A DNA stretch of 43,992 nucleotides from assembly GCA_028867595.1 (NCBI GenBank), contig JAGWGB010000011.1, forward strand, positions 1 through 43,992, given 5' to 3'. This document shows, piece by piece, positions 24,114 to 31,700 of this stretch (the stretch's first letter is position 1; every line of letters starts with the position of its first letter). Below the pieces are notes generated by a model, which did no database searches, was not told the DNA's origin, and saw nothing but the letters and a program-made list of their open reading frames with translations. This DNA is from Nitrososphaerota archaeon. GTDB lineage: Archaea > Thermoproteota > Nitrososphaeria > Nitrososphaerales > Nitrosopumilaceae. The position numbers and the translations under genes were made by a program.

Positions 24114-24908
24114 TTATCCTCTAGAATAGGTTCCCATCAATTCAGTTTTGTCTATGACATGACCATTCATGGCTTGCTCCAGATCACTTCTTGTTGCATT
24201 CTGACCAAGATTAAGAACTGTATCCAATGCATATAACGTAAAGAAGTATCGATGAGTTCCAGACGGAGGACATGGACTTTTGTATCCAATTTTTCCGGCA
24301 CTTGTCATACCCTGAGGAAATGAAATATTTTCCCCTACAGAAAATTCAGTGATATTAGCAGGAATGTTCCACATTGTCCAATGTGTGAATGGTCCACGCG
24401 GTGCATCAATGTCTACTACAGTGAGTGCAAGACTTTGTGCAGTTTGTGGAACATAGGATATTGCAAGAGGAGGCGACATACCAGTTCCATCACATGTGTA
24501 CTGTGATGGAATGGTATCATTGTTTTCAAATGCGGGACTTGATAATTCAAAAGCTTGAGTAGGTTCAATGTGTATGATGTTTTCTTGTGCCAGATATTGT
24601 ATTCCTTGTACAAAATTAGAGTCAGTCAAGGTTCCATTTGCCCACCAACCGGCAGTGTTTTTTACCCAGGCTGGAATTTCATTTTGAGTTACAGTCGATG
24701 AGTTTGTTTTTGGCATCTGTATTATTTTTTGGTCTATAAGATACTGAATACCTTTTAGAAAATCAGAATCTCCTACTTGTCCTTCTGACCACCACCTAGC
24801 AGTGTTTTTTACCCAAACTGGGATCTGAATTGAAACTGCATAAGAATCCAAGACGCATATTGTGAAAAATATCAAAGTTATGATTGCAACGCTAGCCAAG
24901 ATTTTCAT
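24114..24908 (-). CDS. secreted YbhB/YbcL-type PEBP protein with thaumarchaeal repeats
   Basis: 264 residues from ATG 24908 (277 from 24947). The inner start puts the signal peptide (MKILASVAIITLIFFTICVL) at the N-terminus. Two repeats of about 40 residues follow, each with IPxWVKNTAxWW and DSxFxxGIQYL, a module frequent in secreted thaumarchaeal proteins. The rest is a phosphatidylethanolamine-binding fold: SQYTCDGTGMSPPL, DIDAPRGPFTHWTMWNIP and HRYFFTLYALD. The ligand is unknown. It is a monocistronic gene divergent from the radical SAM gene. Confidence 0.88.
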   Translation of the reverse strand: MKILASVAIITLIFFTICVLDSYAVSIQIPVWVKNTARWWSEGQVGDSDFLKGIQYLIDQKIIQMPKTNSSTVTQNEIPAWVKNTAGWWANGTLTDSNFVQGIQYLAQENIIHIEPTQAFELSSPAFENNDTIPSQYTCDGTGMSPPLAISYVPQTAQSLALTVVDIDAPRGPFTHWTMWNIPANITEFSVGENISFPQGMTSAGKIGYKSPCPPSGTHRYFFTLYALDTVLNLGQNATRSDLEQAMNGHVIDKTELMGTYSRG

Positions 24909-25013
24909 ATGTAACCTAGGATCTGGTTTAAAATAAATTGAGTCCATAATGCGGTTTAAAAAATAGGTTCAGGCGTTACAAGATTTTAATAGATTCAGAG
25001 ATGACCTAAAACT

Positions 25014-26090
25014 ATGGTAGTAGATATGGTCAGAACAATAAATCGTGTAGGCAAGTGGTCGTTGAATAGAGCAATTGGAAGAAGAAGACCCCTCATAGGA
25101 GTCTTTAGCCTCACTCATTATTGCAATTACTTTTGTCCCATGTGCCCATTTGGAGATTCTGACAAGCAAGGGCAGCTAAAACTTGCAAGTAAAAATGACT
25201 TGACTACCAGCCAGTGGAAGCAAATATTTGATAAAGTTTCAGAATATTGTATTTGGTCCATTATTGAAGGCGGCGAACCGACAAGCAGGCCAGACTTTAT
25301 GGAACTGGTGCGTTACTTGTACAGCCTCCGAATGCCAATTACTTTGATTACAAACTGCTCATTGTTGCATACAATAAATCTTGATGAATTAAAGGGATAC
25401 ATACAGTTCATCACATGCAGCATTGACTCTGTGTTTGAAGAGTCTTATTGTAAAGTACGTGGTGTTACCCCGCAGACATACCAACGCGTAATGCAAAATT
25501 TGCAATTATTAACAGAACACAAAGTTCCGCATTACTTTAATTCTGTAATAACCAAGTTTAACACGCAAGAATTTATCGACAAATCATATTTTAAAAGAGC
25601 AAAAGAATTAGGTGTAAATGCGGTATCTCTAACTTTTGTAGAAGACAGATCAGATGTGGATTATTCTCTATTGCCTGACAGAGACACCATTGTAAAAGTT
25701 TGTGAAAGCGTGCTTGAACACATACATAGTAAAGAAGATCCTCAAGTGATGATTCCCCCGCAATATTTTGAACAAATAATCAAACACGGACGTGGAGTAT
25801 ATGATGAATGTGGTGTGTGGAAGAGCATTTTTGTAAATGGGAATGGTACAGTTATGGTTCCATGTTGGAAATATAACAGTCCTGAGAATACATACAACCT
25901 TCTTGAAAAGAGCGTAGATGAGATTTGGAGTGCCCCGCAGTGGGAAATTGCAAAAACTTGCCATGATTGCGAGGTTCTTGGATGTATATGGTATTCTTCC
26001 CAACCTGTCACAACATTTGCCCAAAATTACATGAGAGGACTATCTAAGATGATAAGCCAGCGCTCTCCAGAGATAGCGCAACAGATCTAG
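25014..26090 (+). CDS. radical SAM enzyme with C-terminal Cys-rich region
   Basis: 358 residues. The radical SAM cluster motif is Cys37-x3-Cys41-x2-Cys44 in HYCNYFCPMC; the second motif IIEGGEPTSRPDF follows. The C-terminal third has further Cys residues (YDECGVW, VPCWKYN, CHDCEVLGC) resembling a SPASM/twitch region that binds extra Fe-S clusters. SPASM proteins often modify peptides or lipids; here the substrate is unknown. The start ATG has an AT-rich element about 28 bases upstream. The 3' end overlaps the convergent methyltransferase gene by 47 bases. The closest type by eye is a HpnH/MoaA-like class. Confidence 0.9.
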   Translation: MVVDMVRTINRVGKWSLNRAIGRRRPLIGVFSLTHYCNYFCPMCPFGDSDKQGQLKLASKNDLTTSQWKQIFDKVSEYCIWSIIEGGEPTSRPDFMELVRYLYSLRMPITLITNCSLLHTINLDELKGYIQFITCSIDSVFEESYCKVRGVTPQTYQRVMQNLQLLTEHKVPHYFNSVITKFNTQEFIDKSYFKRAKELGVNAVSLTFVEDRSDVDYSLLPDRDTIVKVCESVLEHIHSKEDPQVMIPPQYFEQIIKHGRGVYDECGVWKSIFVNGNGTVMVPCWKYNSPENTYNLLEKSVDEIWSAPQWEIAKTCHDCEVLGCIWYSSQPVTTFAQNYMRGLSKMISQRSPEIAQQI

Positions 26091-26961
26091 TTTTTTGCGC
26101 AACAATGAGGTCAACTTTGTAATTCAGGCTTAGCCTTGGATTAACATTTAGTTTCCACGGAATGTAGTTTGGTCTAGTTGTGTTTTGAATTAATTTAAAA
26201 CCGATGCCTTTCACAAGCAGTCTTAGTTCTTCTGGAGTTGTCTTTGCTTTTACAGATCTTTTTCCTCGTTCAAAATCATATGGGTCAGATAAGACGAGAA
26301 ATTTTTTGGTCTGACGAGATACAACATGTAAGAGTTTACGCGGTTCGACAATATCAAGCAAATTCAAGGCAATTACTAGATCAAACTTTTGATTTCCAAA
26401 TGGAGAGTTTAACGAATCAGATACAATAAAATCCGAATTTTTCCTTTGGTGTTTTTTTGCTTCCAGAATACCATAAAATGACTTGTCTATACCAAATACG
26501 CATAGGTTTCGTTTTGCTGATTCTTGTGCTACTTGCCCTATCGAACAGCCATGTTCCAGAACAAGATTAGAGACAGGTAGTCTGTGCATCAAACTCTTGA
26601 TTTTAGAATAAAACTGAGAACGCATACTGCGTTTGTATATTCCCACCCACTTCTCTTCCAGTGCAGAAGTGTCGTCTGATGCATGATGGATTTTTCTCAA
26701 TACCCCTTTGATAAACAACTTCATCTTGTCTGACTTGGACAACAATAGCAATTGTCCTCCTAGAGACATCCTAATTGAAAAATATGATGAAAGATTTTCC
26801 AATACAAAAGGCACGGATGATATTATAGGATAAACTGCTTTGCAATTTATGCAGTGAAGAAACCCTTCTTGAATTTCGCTGTCATGCACTAGAGTTTCAA
26901 CCAATAGGTTGGAATTACATTTTACACATCTCAGATATTTTTCAGTAAAATCAAACAACAA
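26044..26961 (-). CDS. SAM-dependent methyltransferase with N-terminal zinc ribbon
   Basis: 305 residues. The N-terminal 60 residues resemble a Trm112-like zinc ribbon: Cys12/Cys15 (RCVKC) and Cys37/Cys40 (HCINC), then YPIISSVPFVL. The methyltransferase fold follows, with motif I LVLEHGCSIGQVA (about 131-143), the acidic strand VFGIDKSF and FDLVIALNLLD. The start is TTG. Zinc ribbon-methyltransferase fusions act on varied small molecules or RNA; the substrate is unknown. It is convergent with the radical SAM gene and overlaps it by 47 bases, so the two are not in one operon. Confidence 0.85.
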   Translation of the reverse strand: MLFDFTEKYLRCVKCNSNLLVETLVHDSEIQEGFLHCINCKAVYPIISSVPFVLENLSSYFSIRMSLGGQLLLLSKSDKMKLFIKGVLRKIHHASDDTSALEEKWVGIYKRSMRSQFYSKIKSLMHRLPVSNLVLEHGCSIGQVAQESAKRNLCVFGIDKSFYGILEAKKHQRKNSDFIVSDSLNSPFGNQKFDLVIALNLLDIVEPRKLLHVVSRQTKKFLVLSDPYDFERGKRSVKAKTTPEELRLLVKGIGFKLIQNTTRPNYIPWKLNVNPRLSLNYKVDLIVAQKTRSVALSLESAGLSS

Positions 26962-27000
26962 AATTTTAGAATTGGTAGGAGATTAAATTCATACTGTTAC

Positions 27001-27801
27001 CTATTCACGAATTTTGCTTTCTTGAAATGATTGAGCGTTATACCAACAATATCTGAAATAATCTAAACACCACTCATGAAATAGAGAATCTTTGCTGTAG
27101 AACATCTCCCTCATGTCTGCAGTACCGTCTAGTGTGGGAAAGCCGACGCATGCCTCTTTTTCGTTTAGCACCACCACTACGTTTGTACCTGCCCTCATTT
27201 TCCTTTCAACTAGGCCTTTGTTTATCAAATCTTTGATACCAAGCTTGTCAAGTAGTTCACGTCTACCTTTTGGCACAATTACTGACTCGGCGAAAATATA
27301 ATTCAGTTTGATTCCTTTTTTTACCCTAGTTAGAAGCGGTTCTATCAGATCGAGCGGCACTTCAGTAAAAATTTCGTACACAAATTCGTCTGCGTTTTTA
27401 TAAATTGTCTTCCACTGTTCCAGAACTTTGACAAATCCTTTAACCTGTTGCCCTCCAGCAAGTGCACCTATTCTTTGTATAAACTTCATAGGTACGTCAC
27501 CGAAATCATGATTTTCGAAATATTTCCTATTTTTGGAGAGAAACAAGAGAGACGGTACCTGTGTACACATAGTTTTGCCATATGTGGTCAAATCATACAT
27601 ACCATCCTTGTCTTTCATTATCAGGCCTGCATTTGCAAGACGTTCAAAATTTCTATGCACCTCCTGTACCGTGGCATGAAGTTCTTTTGCCATACTTGAG
27701 ATCTTTGATTTTTTTTCTAATAGTTTGAATATGATGTTGAGACGTTGTTCGCTTGCAAGTTCAAGAAAATCATTTGCAGCATTTTCATAGATATCAGTCA
27801 T
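27001..27801 (-). CDS. HTH transcriptional regulator with FilR1-like (DUF1724) domain
   Basis: 266 residues from ATG 27801 (291 from ATG 27876). A winged helix near the N-terminus (EQRLNIIFKLLEKKSKISSMAKELHATVQEVHRNFERLANAGLI in part) is followed by a long C-terminal domain resembling the DUF1724/FilR1 domain of archaeal regulators (VYEIFTEVPLDLIEPLL, RAGTNVVVVLNEKEACVGFP). The inner start is chosen because the first 25 residues look unstructured and a TTTACATA element lies about 26 bases before 27801. The neighbouring divergent gene is another winged-helix protein. The effector is unknown. Confidence 0.85.
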   Translation of the reverse strand: MTDIYENAANDFLELASEQRLNIIFKLLEKKSKISSMAKELHATVQEVHRNFERLANAGLIMKDKDGMYDLTTYGKTMCTQVPSLLFLSKNRKYFENHDFGDVPMKFIQRIGALAGGQQVKGFVKVLEQWKTIYKNADEFVYEIFTEVPLDLIEPLLTRVKKGIKLNYIFAESVIVPKGRRELLDKLGIKDLINKGLVERKMRAGTNVVVVLNEKEACVGFPTLDGTADMREMFYSKDSLFHEWCLDYFRYCWYNAQSFQESKIRE

Positions 27802-27900
27802 GACAGAATTTTTCAAGTTATTTATGTAAAGCTTTGCCCTTGCACAATGCTCAGTTAACTTAGTTAAGTAACCCATTAAATTGTAGAAACAAAACTAAGA

Positions 27901-28173
27901 ATGATGTTAGAAATTCAAGACGACAACAAAGAGATCCAGGAGATTTTATCTGACAAATCCAACAGATTGATACTTGAATCGATCATGACGACCCCTAAAT
28001 CTACTAGTCAATTATGCATAGAATGCAACATTCCAACAAGCACGGCGTATAGGAAGATGCAAAAGCTATCTGATCATAAGATGATACGAAAGATTGGAAC
28101 GATAAACAAGTCAGGCAAAAGAGAAATACTTTACAAGAGCAATTTTGCTGTTCTCAAAAAAGCCTTGAAATGA
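27901..28173 (+). CDS. small winged-helix DNA-binding protein
   Basis: 90 residues, essentially one ArsR-like winged helix: NRLILESIMTTPKSTSQLC, recognition helix PTSTAYRKMQKLSDHKMI, wing GKREILYKSN. A second ATG at 27904 suits the TATA-like CATTAAATT near 27873-27881. It is divergent from the larger HTH regulator, 24 bases apart in the long annotation, so the two may share and cross-regulate one control region. Confidence 0.85.
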   Translation: MMLEIQDDNKEIQEILSDKSNRLILESIMTTPKSTSQLCIECNIPTSTAYRKMQKLSDHKMIRKIGTINKSGKREILYKSNFAVLKKALK

Positions 28174-28218
28174 CAAGAATTTGTTAAACTAAAATACGGT
28201 TTCGTTTTTTGATAAATT

Positions 28219-28587
28219 GTGATTACTGTCAACTGTAGAGATATTCCTTCCATAAAGTCACCACTAGCAGTTTATACTTCAGATAAAGTTGGGGCAATGC
28301 CAGCCTTGAAACTTCATGAATTTGTCCTTGCGCCCATAGATGACGAGGAGGTAAATCCTACAGATGTCATCACCGCAATCAAAATGTTCCTTGCGTCGAT
28401 TGGCTGTGAGAGACACTTTGCAGTAGTACAAAAAAATGATGTGATTACAGTAGTCTCTCTTGATGGCTACAAGTTAGAATCATTCCCACAGGGCAAATCA
28501 GATCAGTTTTTTTCATGCATTCATTGTGGCCACGTTACGCAGTTTGAGACAGTGCACAATAACCACATGAAAATACACTATCTATAA
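28219..28587 (+). CDS. hypothetical protein with C-terminal zinc finger
   Basis: 122 residues starting at GTG 28219. The first 90 residues form an unknown alpha/beta unit; the tail FSCIHCGHVTQFETVHNNHMKIH has a C-x2-C pair and two His residues, a C2H2-type zinc finger. No membrane part. It follows the small winged-helix gene by 45 bases on the same strand. Single zinc fingers on small proteins recur in this window (29807, 31221, 36683). Nucleic-acid or protein binding is inferred. Confidence 0.7.
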   Translation: MITVNCRDIPSIKSPLAVYTSDKVGAMPALKLHEFVLAPIDDEEVNPTDVITAIKMFLASIGCERHFAVVQKNDVITVVSLDGYKLESFPQGKSDQFFSCIHCGHVTQFETVHNNHMKIHYL

Positions 28588-28648
28588 AATACAATACCGG
28601 TCAAGACCCCCAAGTTTTGAAATGCGTTATCATTTATTGCGTGCCTTA

Positions 28649-28933
28649 CTAATTAGCAACTACTTCATAAAACACTGGCTTTGGCGGAATTTCCATGTAC
28701 GAGTGTCCCTTGGATTGAATTCTGAAATGTTCTTGGGTTTGATGCATTTTTTCAAACTTTTCTTGGTTTTCAAATTCTACCAAAATGGTGTGTTTACCAG
28801 CTCGAGTTGCCAACAGTCTACGGTTAACAAATCCATCAAACTTTGCCAAGTCCTTATTAGACTCATTAATCCATTGTTTGAATTCTTCTTCCATTCCTTT
28901 CTTTAGTTGAATTTCAACTACAGCAACGAACAC
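28649..28933 (-). CDS. ABM-domain protein (antibiotic biosynthesis monooxygenase-like)
   Basis: 94 residues, ABM/dimeric alpha-beta barrel fold: FVAVVEIQLKKGMEEEFKQW, FDGFVNRRLL, HTILVEFENQEKF and HQTQEHFR. The family includes cofactor-free monooxygenases and heme-degrading enzymes, but many members are uncharacterised. I cannot assign heme-degrading residues. The start is GTG at 28933. It is a lone minus-strand gene between plus-strand neighbours. Confidence 0.85.
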   Translation of the reverse strand: MFVAVVEIQLKKGMEEEFKQWINESNKDLAKFDGFVNRRLLATRAGKHTILVEFENQEKFEKMHQTQEHFRIQSKGHSYMEIPPKPVFYEVVAN

Positions 28934-29016
28934 AGGATTTTTCGATGCATAATGGATTTAAGAGGATTTCTAATATTCTCATTTTTAGCAAGTGTGGTTC
29001 ATTTCCGCAATAATGC

Positions 29017-29022
29017 TAAATA
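29017..29022 (+). promoter_or_regulatory. TATA box for the gene at 29046
   Basis: TAAATA centred 26-27 bases before the ATG at 29046. It lies inside the longer frame that begins at GTG 28992 and so argues against that start. Confidence 0.5.
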
Positions 29023-29045
29023 CGGGATTACGTTCGATCAGAGAT

Positions 29046-29303
29046 ATGAATGAGAAAATGATGATATTTGGAGCAATCGCGGCCGCAATAGTGGTTATGA
29101 CTACACTCGTATTCCCTTTCTGGAATCTCATTCCAAATACAGTAACTGAAGTGGTCACAGTCAGGCAATCAGATTCGAGCGGGTGCTATGTTGAGACAAA
29201 AGACCATTTTGTTGTAAAGGTGCCCCCATGTAATGCACAACCGGGGCAAAACATCACGGCAACATTTGATGCAAAAGTAAGAGAACGTGAAAAACAGATC
29301 TAA
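29046..29303 (+). CDS. small membrane-anchored or secreted protein
   Basis: 85 residues from ATG 29046. An N-terminal hydrophobic segment (MMIFGAIAAAIVVMTTLVF) acts as signal or anchor; the rest is a short beta-rich domain with two Cys (SGCYVETKD, VPPCNAQPG) that could form a disulfide outside the cell. No known family. The start is fixed by a TATA box 26-27 bases upstream. Its stop overlaps the convergent pth2 stop by 4 bases. Confidence 0.7.
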   Translation: MNEKMMIFGAIAAAIVVMTTLVFPFWNLIPNTVTEVVTVRQSDSSGCYVETKDHFVVKVPPCNAQPGQNITATFDAKVREREKQI

Positions 29304-29656
29304 AGCAATTTTAGTTTTTGAGTTACCTTATCAATTATGTCTTCAGGAGCAGGGCCTATAGATATGCATGTAACCGTGCCAGGCTCAATTTGAGTATGTC
29401 CTGCATCTGTCACCTCTGACCACGGCAGATCAAGAGAAATTGCATGTTTTTTTACATCCTCAAGCTCGGACAAACTTGAAACCTTTAGTACTACTTTTTC
29501 TTGTCCGTACTCGGTCCATTCGTCATACCATTCTCTATGGGATTTTCGAACATGTTCTGCACCTAAAACACAAGCATGTCCTACTTGAGCAGCAATCTTT
29601 CCAGTACCCATTCCCAGGTCTCGTCTTACTACAATTACTTGTTTTATGTTGCCCAT
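29300..29656 (-). CDS. pth2: peptidyl-tRNA hydrolase Pth2
   Basis: 118 residues, the standard archaeal/eukaryotic Pth2: KQVIVVRRDLGMGTGKIAAQVGHACVLG, then EKVVLKVSSLSEL, DAGHTQIEPGTVTCISIGPAP. It releases peptides from prematurely dropped peptidyl-tRNA. Catalytic Lys and Asp positions (KIAAQ and TDAGHTQ) are present. An AT-rich TACTATAAT element lies upstream, consistent with its own promoter. Confidence 0.97.
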   Translation of the reverse strand: MGNIKQVIVVRRDLGMGTGKIAAQVGHACVLGAEHVRKSHREWYDEWTEYGQEKVVLKVSSLSELEDVKKHAISLDLPWSEVTDAGHTQIEPGTVTCISIGPAPEDIIDKVTQKLKLL

Positions 29657-29776
29657 ACCAACTTTGAATCATTATAGTACATGTTAAACTTTCGAGTTGA
29701 GATTATTTTTCTACTTACATTACACATCAAATCCTCAAATACGTGTAGAGTTTGTCTTGATGCAACAAACAGGAAA

Positions 29777-29783
29777 TTATATT
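29777..29783 (+). promoter_or_regulatory. TATA box for the 45-residue zinc protein
   Basis: TTATATT centred 27 bases before the ATG at 29807, the spacing of the other leaderless genes here. Confidence 0.45.
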
Positions 29784-29806
29784 CTATACAATGAAGGGTA
29801 AGAGCA

Positions 29807-29944
29807 ATGAATACCACTCAAGTCGTCAAACCATCGTGCGCATTTTGTAGCAAGGAGATGAGGTTTGTAGAAGGCGATGTAATATTTGGCGAAAAGTGGT
29901 TTCACAAAGATTGCGCCCCAAAATACAGTCCTAGTCAATCCTAA
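29807..29944 (+). CDS. 45-residue zinc-binding microprotein
   Basis: A short ORF with a clear metal site: PSCAFCSKEM (C-x2-C), then a beta hairpin, then KWFHKDCAPKY (H-x2-C). The spacing resembles half of a LIM or treble-clef zinc finger. The ATG at 29807 has a TATA box 27 bases upstream. It lies between pth2 and geranylgeranyl reductase, with its own promoter. Role unknown; such mini zinc fingers are often protein-protein adaptors. Confidence 0.7.
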   Translation: MNTTQVVKPSCAFCSKEMRFVEGDVIFGEKWFHKDCAPKYSPSQS

Positions 29945-30000
29945 TTACAGTTTAGTGGCATAACGGCAAAGTTCTTTTTGTACATCGTATTGATGTTTGA

Positions 30001-30010
30001 TATAAATAAT
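30001..30010 (+). promoter_or_regulatory. TATA box for geranylgeranyl reductase
   Basis: TATAAATAAT, near-ideal archaeal TATA, about 26 bases before the GTG start at 30030. Supports leaderless initiation at GTG. Confidence 0.6.
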
Positions 30011-30029
30011 TGATGCAAAGTATCAATGT

Positions 30030-31166
30030 GTGGATTACGACGTAGTTGTTGCAGGTGGAAGTGTAGCAGGTCTCTTGTGTGCAAGGGAAATTGCAGCACG
30101 AAACCACAAAGTTCTCGTAATAGAAGAAGATTATGAGATTGGCACTCCAGAGCACTGTGGTGGACTAGTTAGCATATCTGCCATGGATGAACTTGGAATA
30201 ATTCCAGTAAGAGCTACACTTGACAATAAGATACGCTCAGCACGCATGATCTCGCCATCAGGAAAAGAGTTTGTCCTTGATGCAAGACCTCAACAAGTTA
30301 TAGTACTGGATAGACGCGAATTTGATAAACAGATTGCACATCAAGCCAAAATTAACGGAGCTGAAATACGTGTCAGAACATCGCTGCGAGAAATAACAAA
30401 GGAAGGAGTGAGAACCAGCGATGGAGACATCAAATGTAAGCTAGTCGTAGATGCAAGAGGTGTCTCGTCTCTAATTAACAGAGACCGCACAGGCACTCTT
30501 CAATCTGCACAATACGAAGTATATGCAGACTGGATTGACAAAGAAAGAGTAGAAGTATATCTTGATCAGGAAAAGTATCCCGGATTCTTTGCATGGGTTA
30601 TACCAACAAGACACGATGAAGCCAAGGTTGGAGTTGCTGGCAGAGGCATAAATTCAGCCGTTGTGCTTGAAGACTTTTTGAAACAAAAAGGAAAGTATTC
30701 CACAGTACGAAAAATATTTGCACCTATATGGATAAAGGGTCCAATCAAGGAATTTGTAACAAAAAACGTTGTAACTGTTGGAGATGCAGCAGGTCAGGCC
30801 AAGCCTACAACTGCTGGTGGAATTTATTCTTCAGGACTAGGAGGTGTGTTTGCAGGGAAAGCCATATCAAAATTTTTAGAGACAGGAAAAGAAAATACGC
30901 TGCAAGAATATCAAAAAGAATGGACGGATAGGTTTGGAAAAGAATTTGAACATATGCTTCTTGCACGATCTCTTCTTGAAAGACTTGACAACAAATCAAT
31001 TGACAATCTTTTTGGATCTATAACACCTGAAATACTAAATGAGGTTTCACAAGAAGGAAGTTTTGATTTTCACACTATATCAGTTGCAAAAATTTTAGGA
31101 GTTAAAGGCTCGGTAAAAGCTGTTCAGGCAATTCTAGGAAATGAGTTGAGACGACTTTTGAATTAA
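30030..31166 (+). CDS. geranylgeranyl reductase-family flavoprotein
   Basis: 378 residues. FAD-binding Rossmann loop near the N-terminus (DVVVAGGSVAGLLCAREIA), the GG-reductase block EHCGGLVS (about 45-52), and the C-terminal FAD loop VGDAAGQAKPTTAGGIYSSGLGG. In archaea this family (digeranylgeranylglycerophospholipid reductase) saturates the isoprenoid chains of membrane lipids; genomes often have several paralogues, some acting on quinones or other prenyl groups. The start is GTG with a strong TATA box 26 bases upstream. Confidence 0.92.
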   Translation: MDYDVVVAGGSVAGLLCAREIAARNHKVLVIEEDYEIGTPEHCGGLVSISAMDELGIIPVRATLDNKIRSARMISPSGKEFVLDARPQQVIVLDRREFDKQIAHQAKINGAEIRVRTSLREITKEGVRTSDGDIKCKLVVDARGVSSLINRDRTGTLQSAQYEVYADWIDKERVEVYLDQEKYPGFFAWVIPTRHDEAKVGVAGRGINSAVVLEDFLKQKGKYSTVRKIFAPIWIKGPIKEFVTKNVVTVGDAAGQAKPTTAGGIYSSGLGGVFAGKAISKFLETGKENTLQEYQKEWTDRFGKEFEHMLLARSLLERLDNKSIDNLFGSITPEILNEVSQEGSFDFHTISVAKILGVKGSVKAVQAILGNELRRLLN

Positions 31167-31190
31167 TTGCACGATGATTCATAAGGAAGA

Positions 31191-31197
31191 TATAAAT
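31191..31197 (+). promoter_or_regulatory. TATA box for the zinc-ribbon/EF-1beta operon
   Basis: TATAAAT centred 27 bases before the ATG at 31221. It probably drives the zinc ribbon, aEF-1beta and perhaps the cdc48 genes. Confidence 0.55.
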
Positions 31198-31220
31198 TCG
31201 GTAGAAGAGCAGTTTTAAGC

Positions 31221-31400
31221 ATGTCATCATCTATTGCCTTGCCGGTATGTAGTTCATGTCATAGACCAATAATGCCTAATGACAAATGTGTCAAGTTCAA
31301 CTGTCCTAACTGTGGTACGGTACTGATCTGGAGATGCGAAAGTTGCAGAGAGGCCGCAAGAACATACACGTGCAAGTCATGCAATTTTGAAGGACCATAA
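31221..31400 (+). CDS. 59-residue zinc-ribbon protein (HVO_2753-like)
   Basis: A short ORF with four C-x2-C pairs: VCSSCHR, NCPNCG, RCESCRE and TCKSCNF, giving two zinc-binding sites. This matches the small archaeal zinc-finger family exemplified by Haloferax HVO_2753, which I recall is co-transcribed with aEF-1beta; the aEF-1beta gene indeed begins 6 bases downstream. A role near translation is inferred from that conserved pairing. The start is supported by a TATA box 27 bases upstream. Confidence 0.85.
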   Translation: MSSSIALPVCSSCHRPIMPNDKCVKFNCPNCGTVLIWRCESCREAARTYTCKSCNFEGP

Positions 31401-31405
31401 AGAAG

Positions 31406-31687
31406 ATGCCGAGATTAACATTACGAGCAAAGGTTCTACCAACAGGAACTGAGATCGACCTTGATAGCGTTGCTAAGAAGATCGGTTCTGCACTAAAGGA
31501 CGGCATAACGCTTGGGAAATATACAAAAGAGCCACTTGCTTTTGGACTCTACTTTATTAATGCTGAATTCTCATTAGACGACAAGGAAGGACAAATGGAT
31601 TCACTTGAAAACAGTGTCCGCAGTGTTGAGGGCGTCGGAGAGTTTGAGGTGCTTGGAATAAGCCGAGCATCAGTAGACGCAAAATAG
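31406..31687 (+). CDS. ef1b: translation elongation factor aEF-1beta
   Basis: 93 residues, the small archaeal form. Family blocks: RLTLRAKVLPTGTEIDLDSV, KEPLAFGLYFINAEFSLDD, and SVEGVGEFEVLGISR at the end. It exchanges GDP for GTP on aEF-1alpha. It lies 5 bases after the zinc-ribbon gene and 13 bases before cdc48, so all three are probably one transcript. Confidence 0.95.
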   Translation: MPRLTLRAKVLPTGTEIDLDSVAKKIGSALKDGITLGKYTKEPLAFGLYFINAEFSLDDKEGQMDSLENSVRSVEGVGEFEVLGISRASVDAK

Positions 31688-31700
31688 GGTTGGCATCCTT

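Noticed and set aside
28992-29045. Longer N-terminus for the small membrane protein at 29046
   Set aside because: The extension contains the TATA box that fits ATG 29046, and it would place the signal segment away from the N-terminus.
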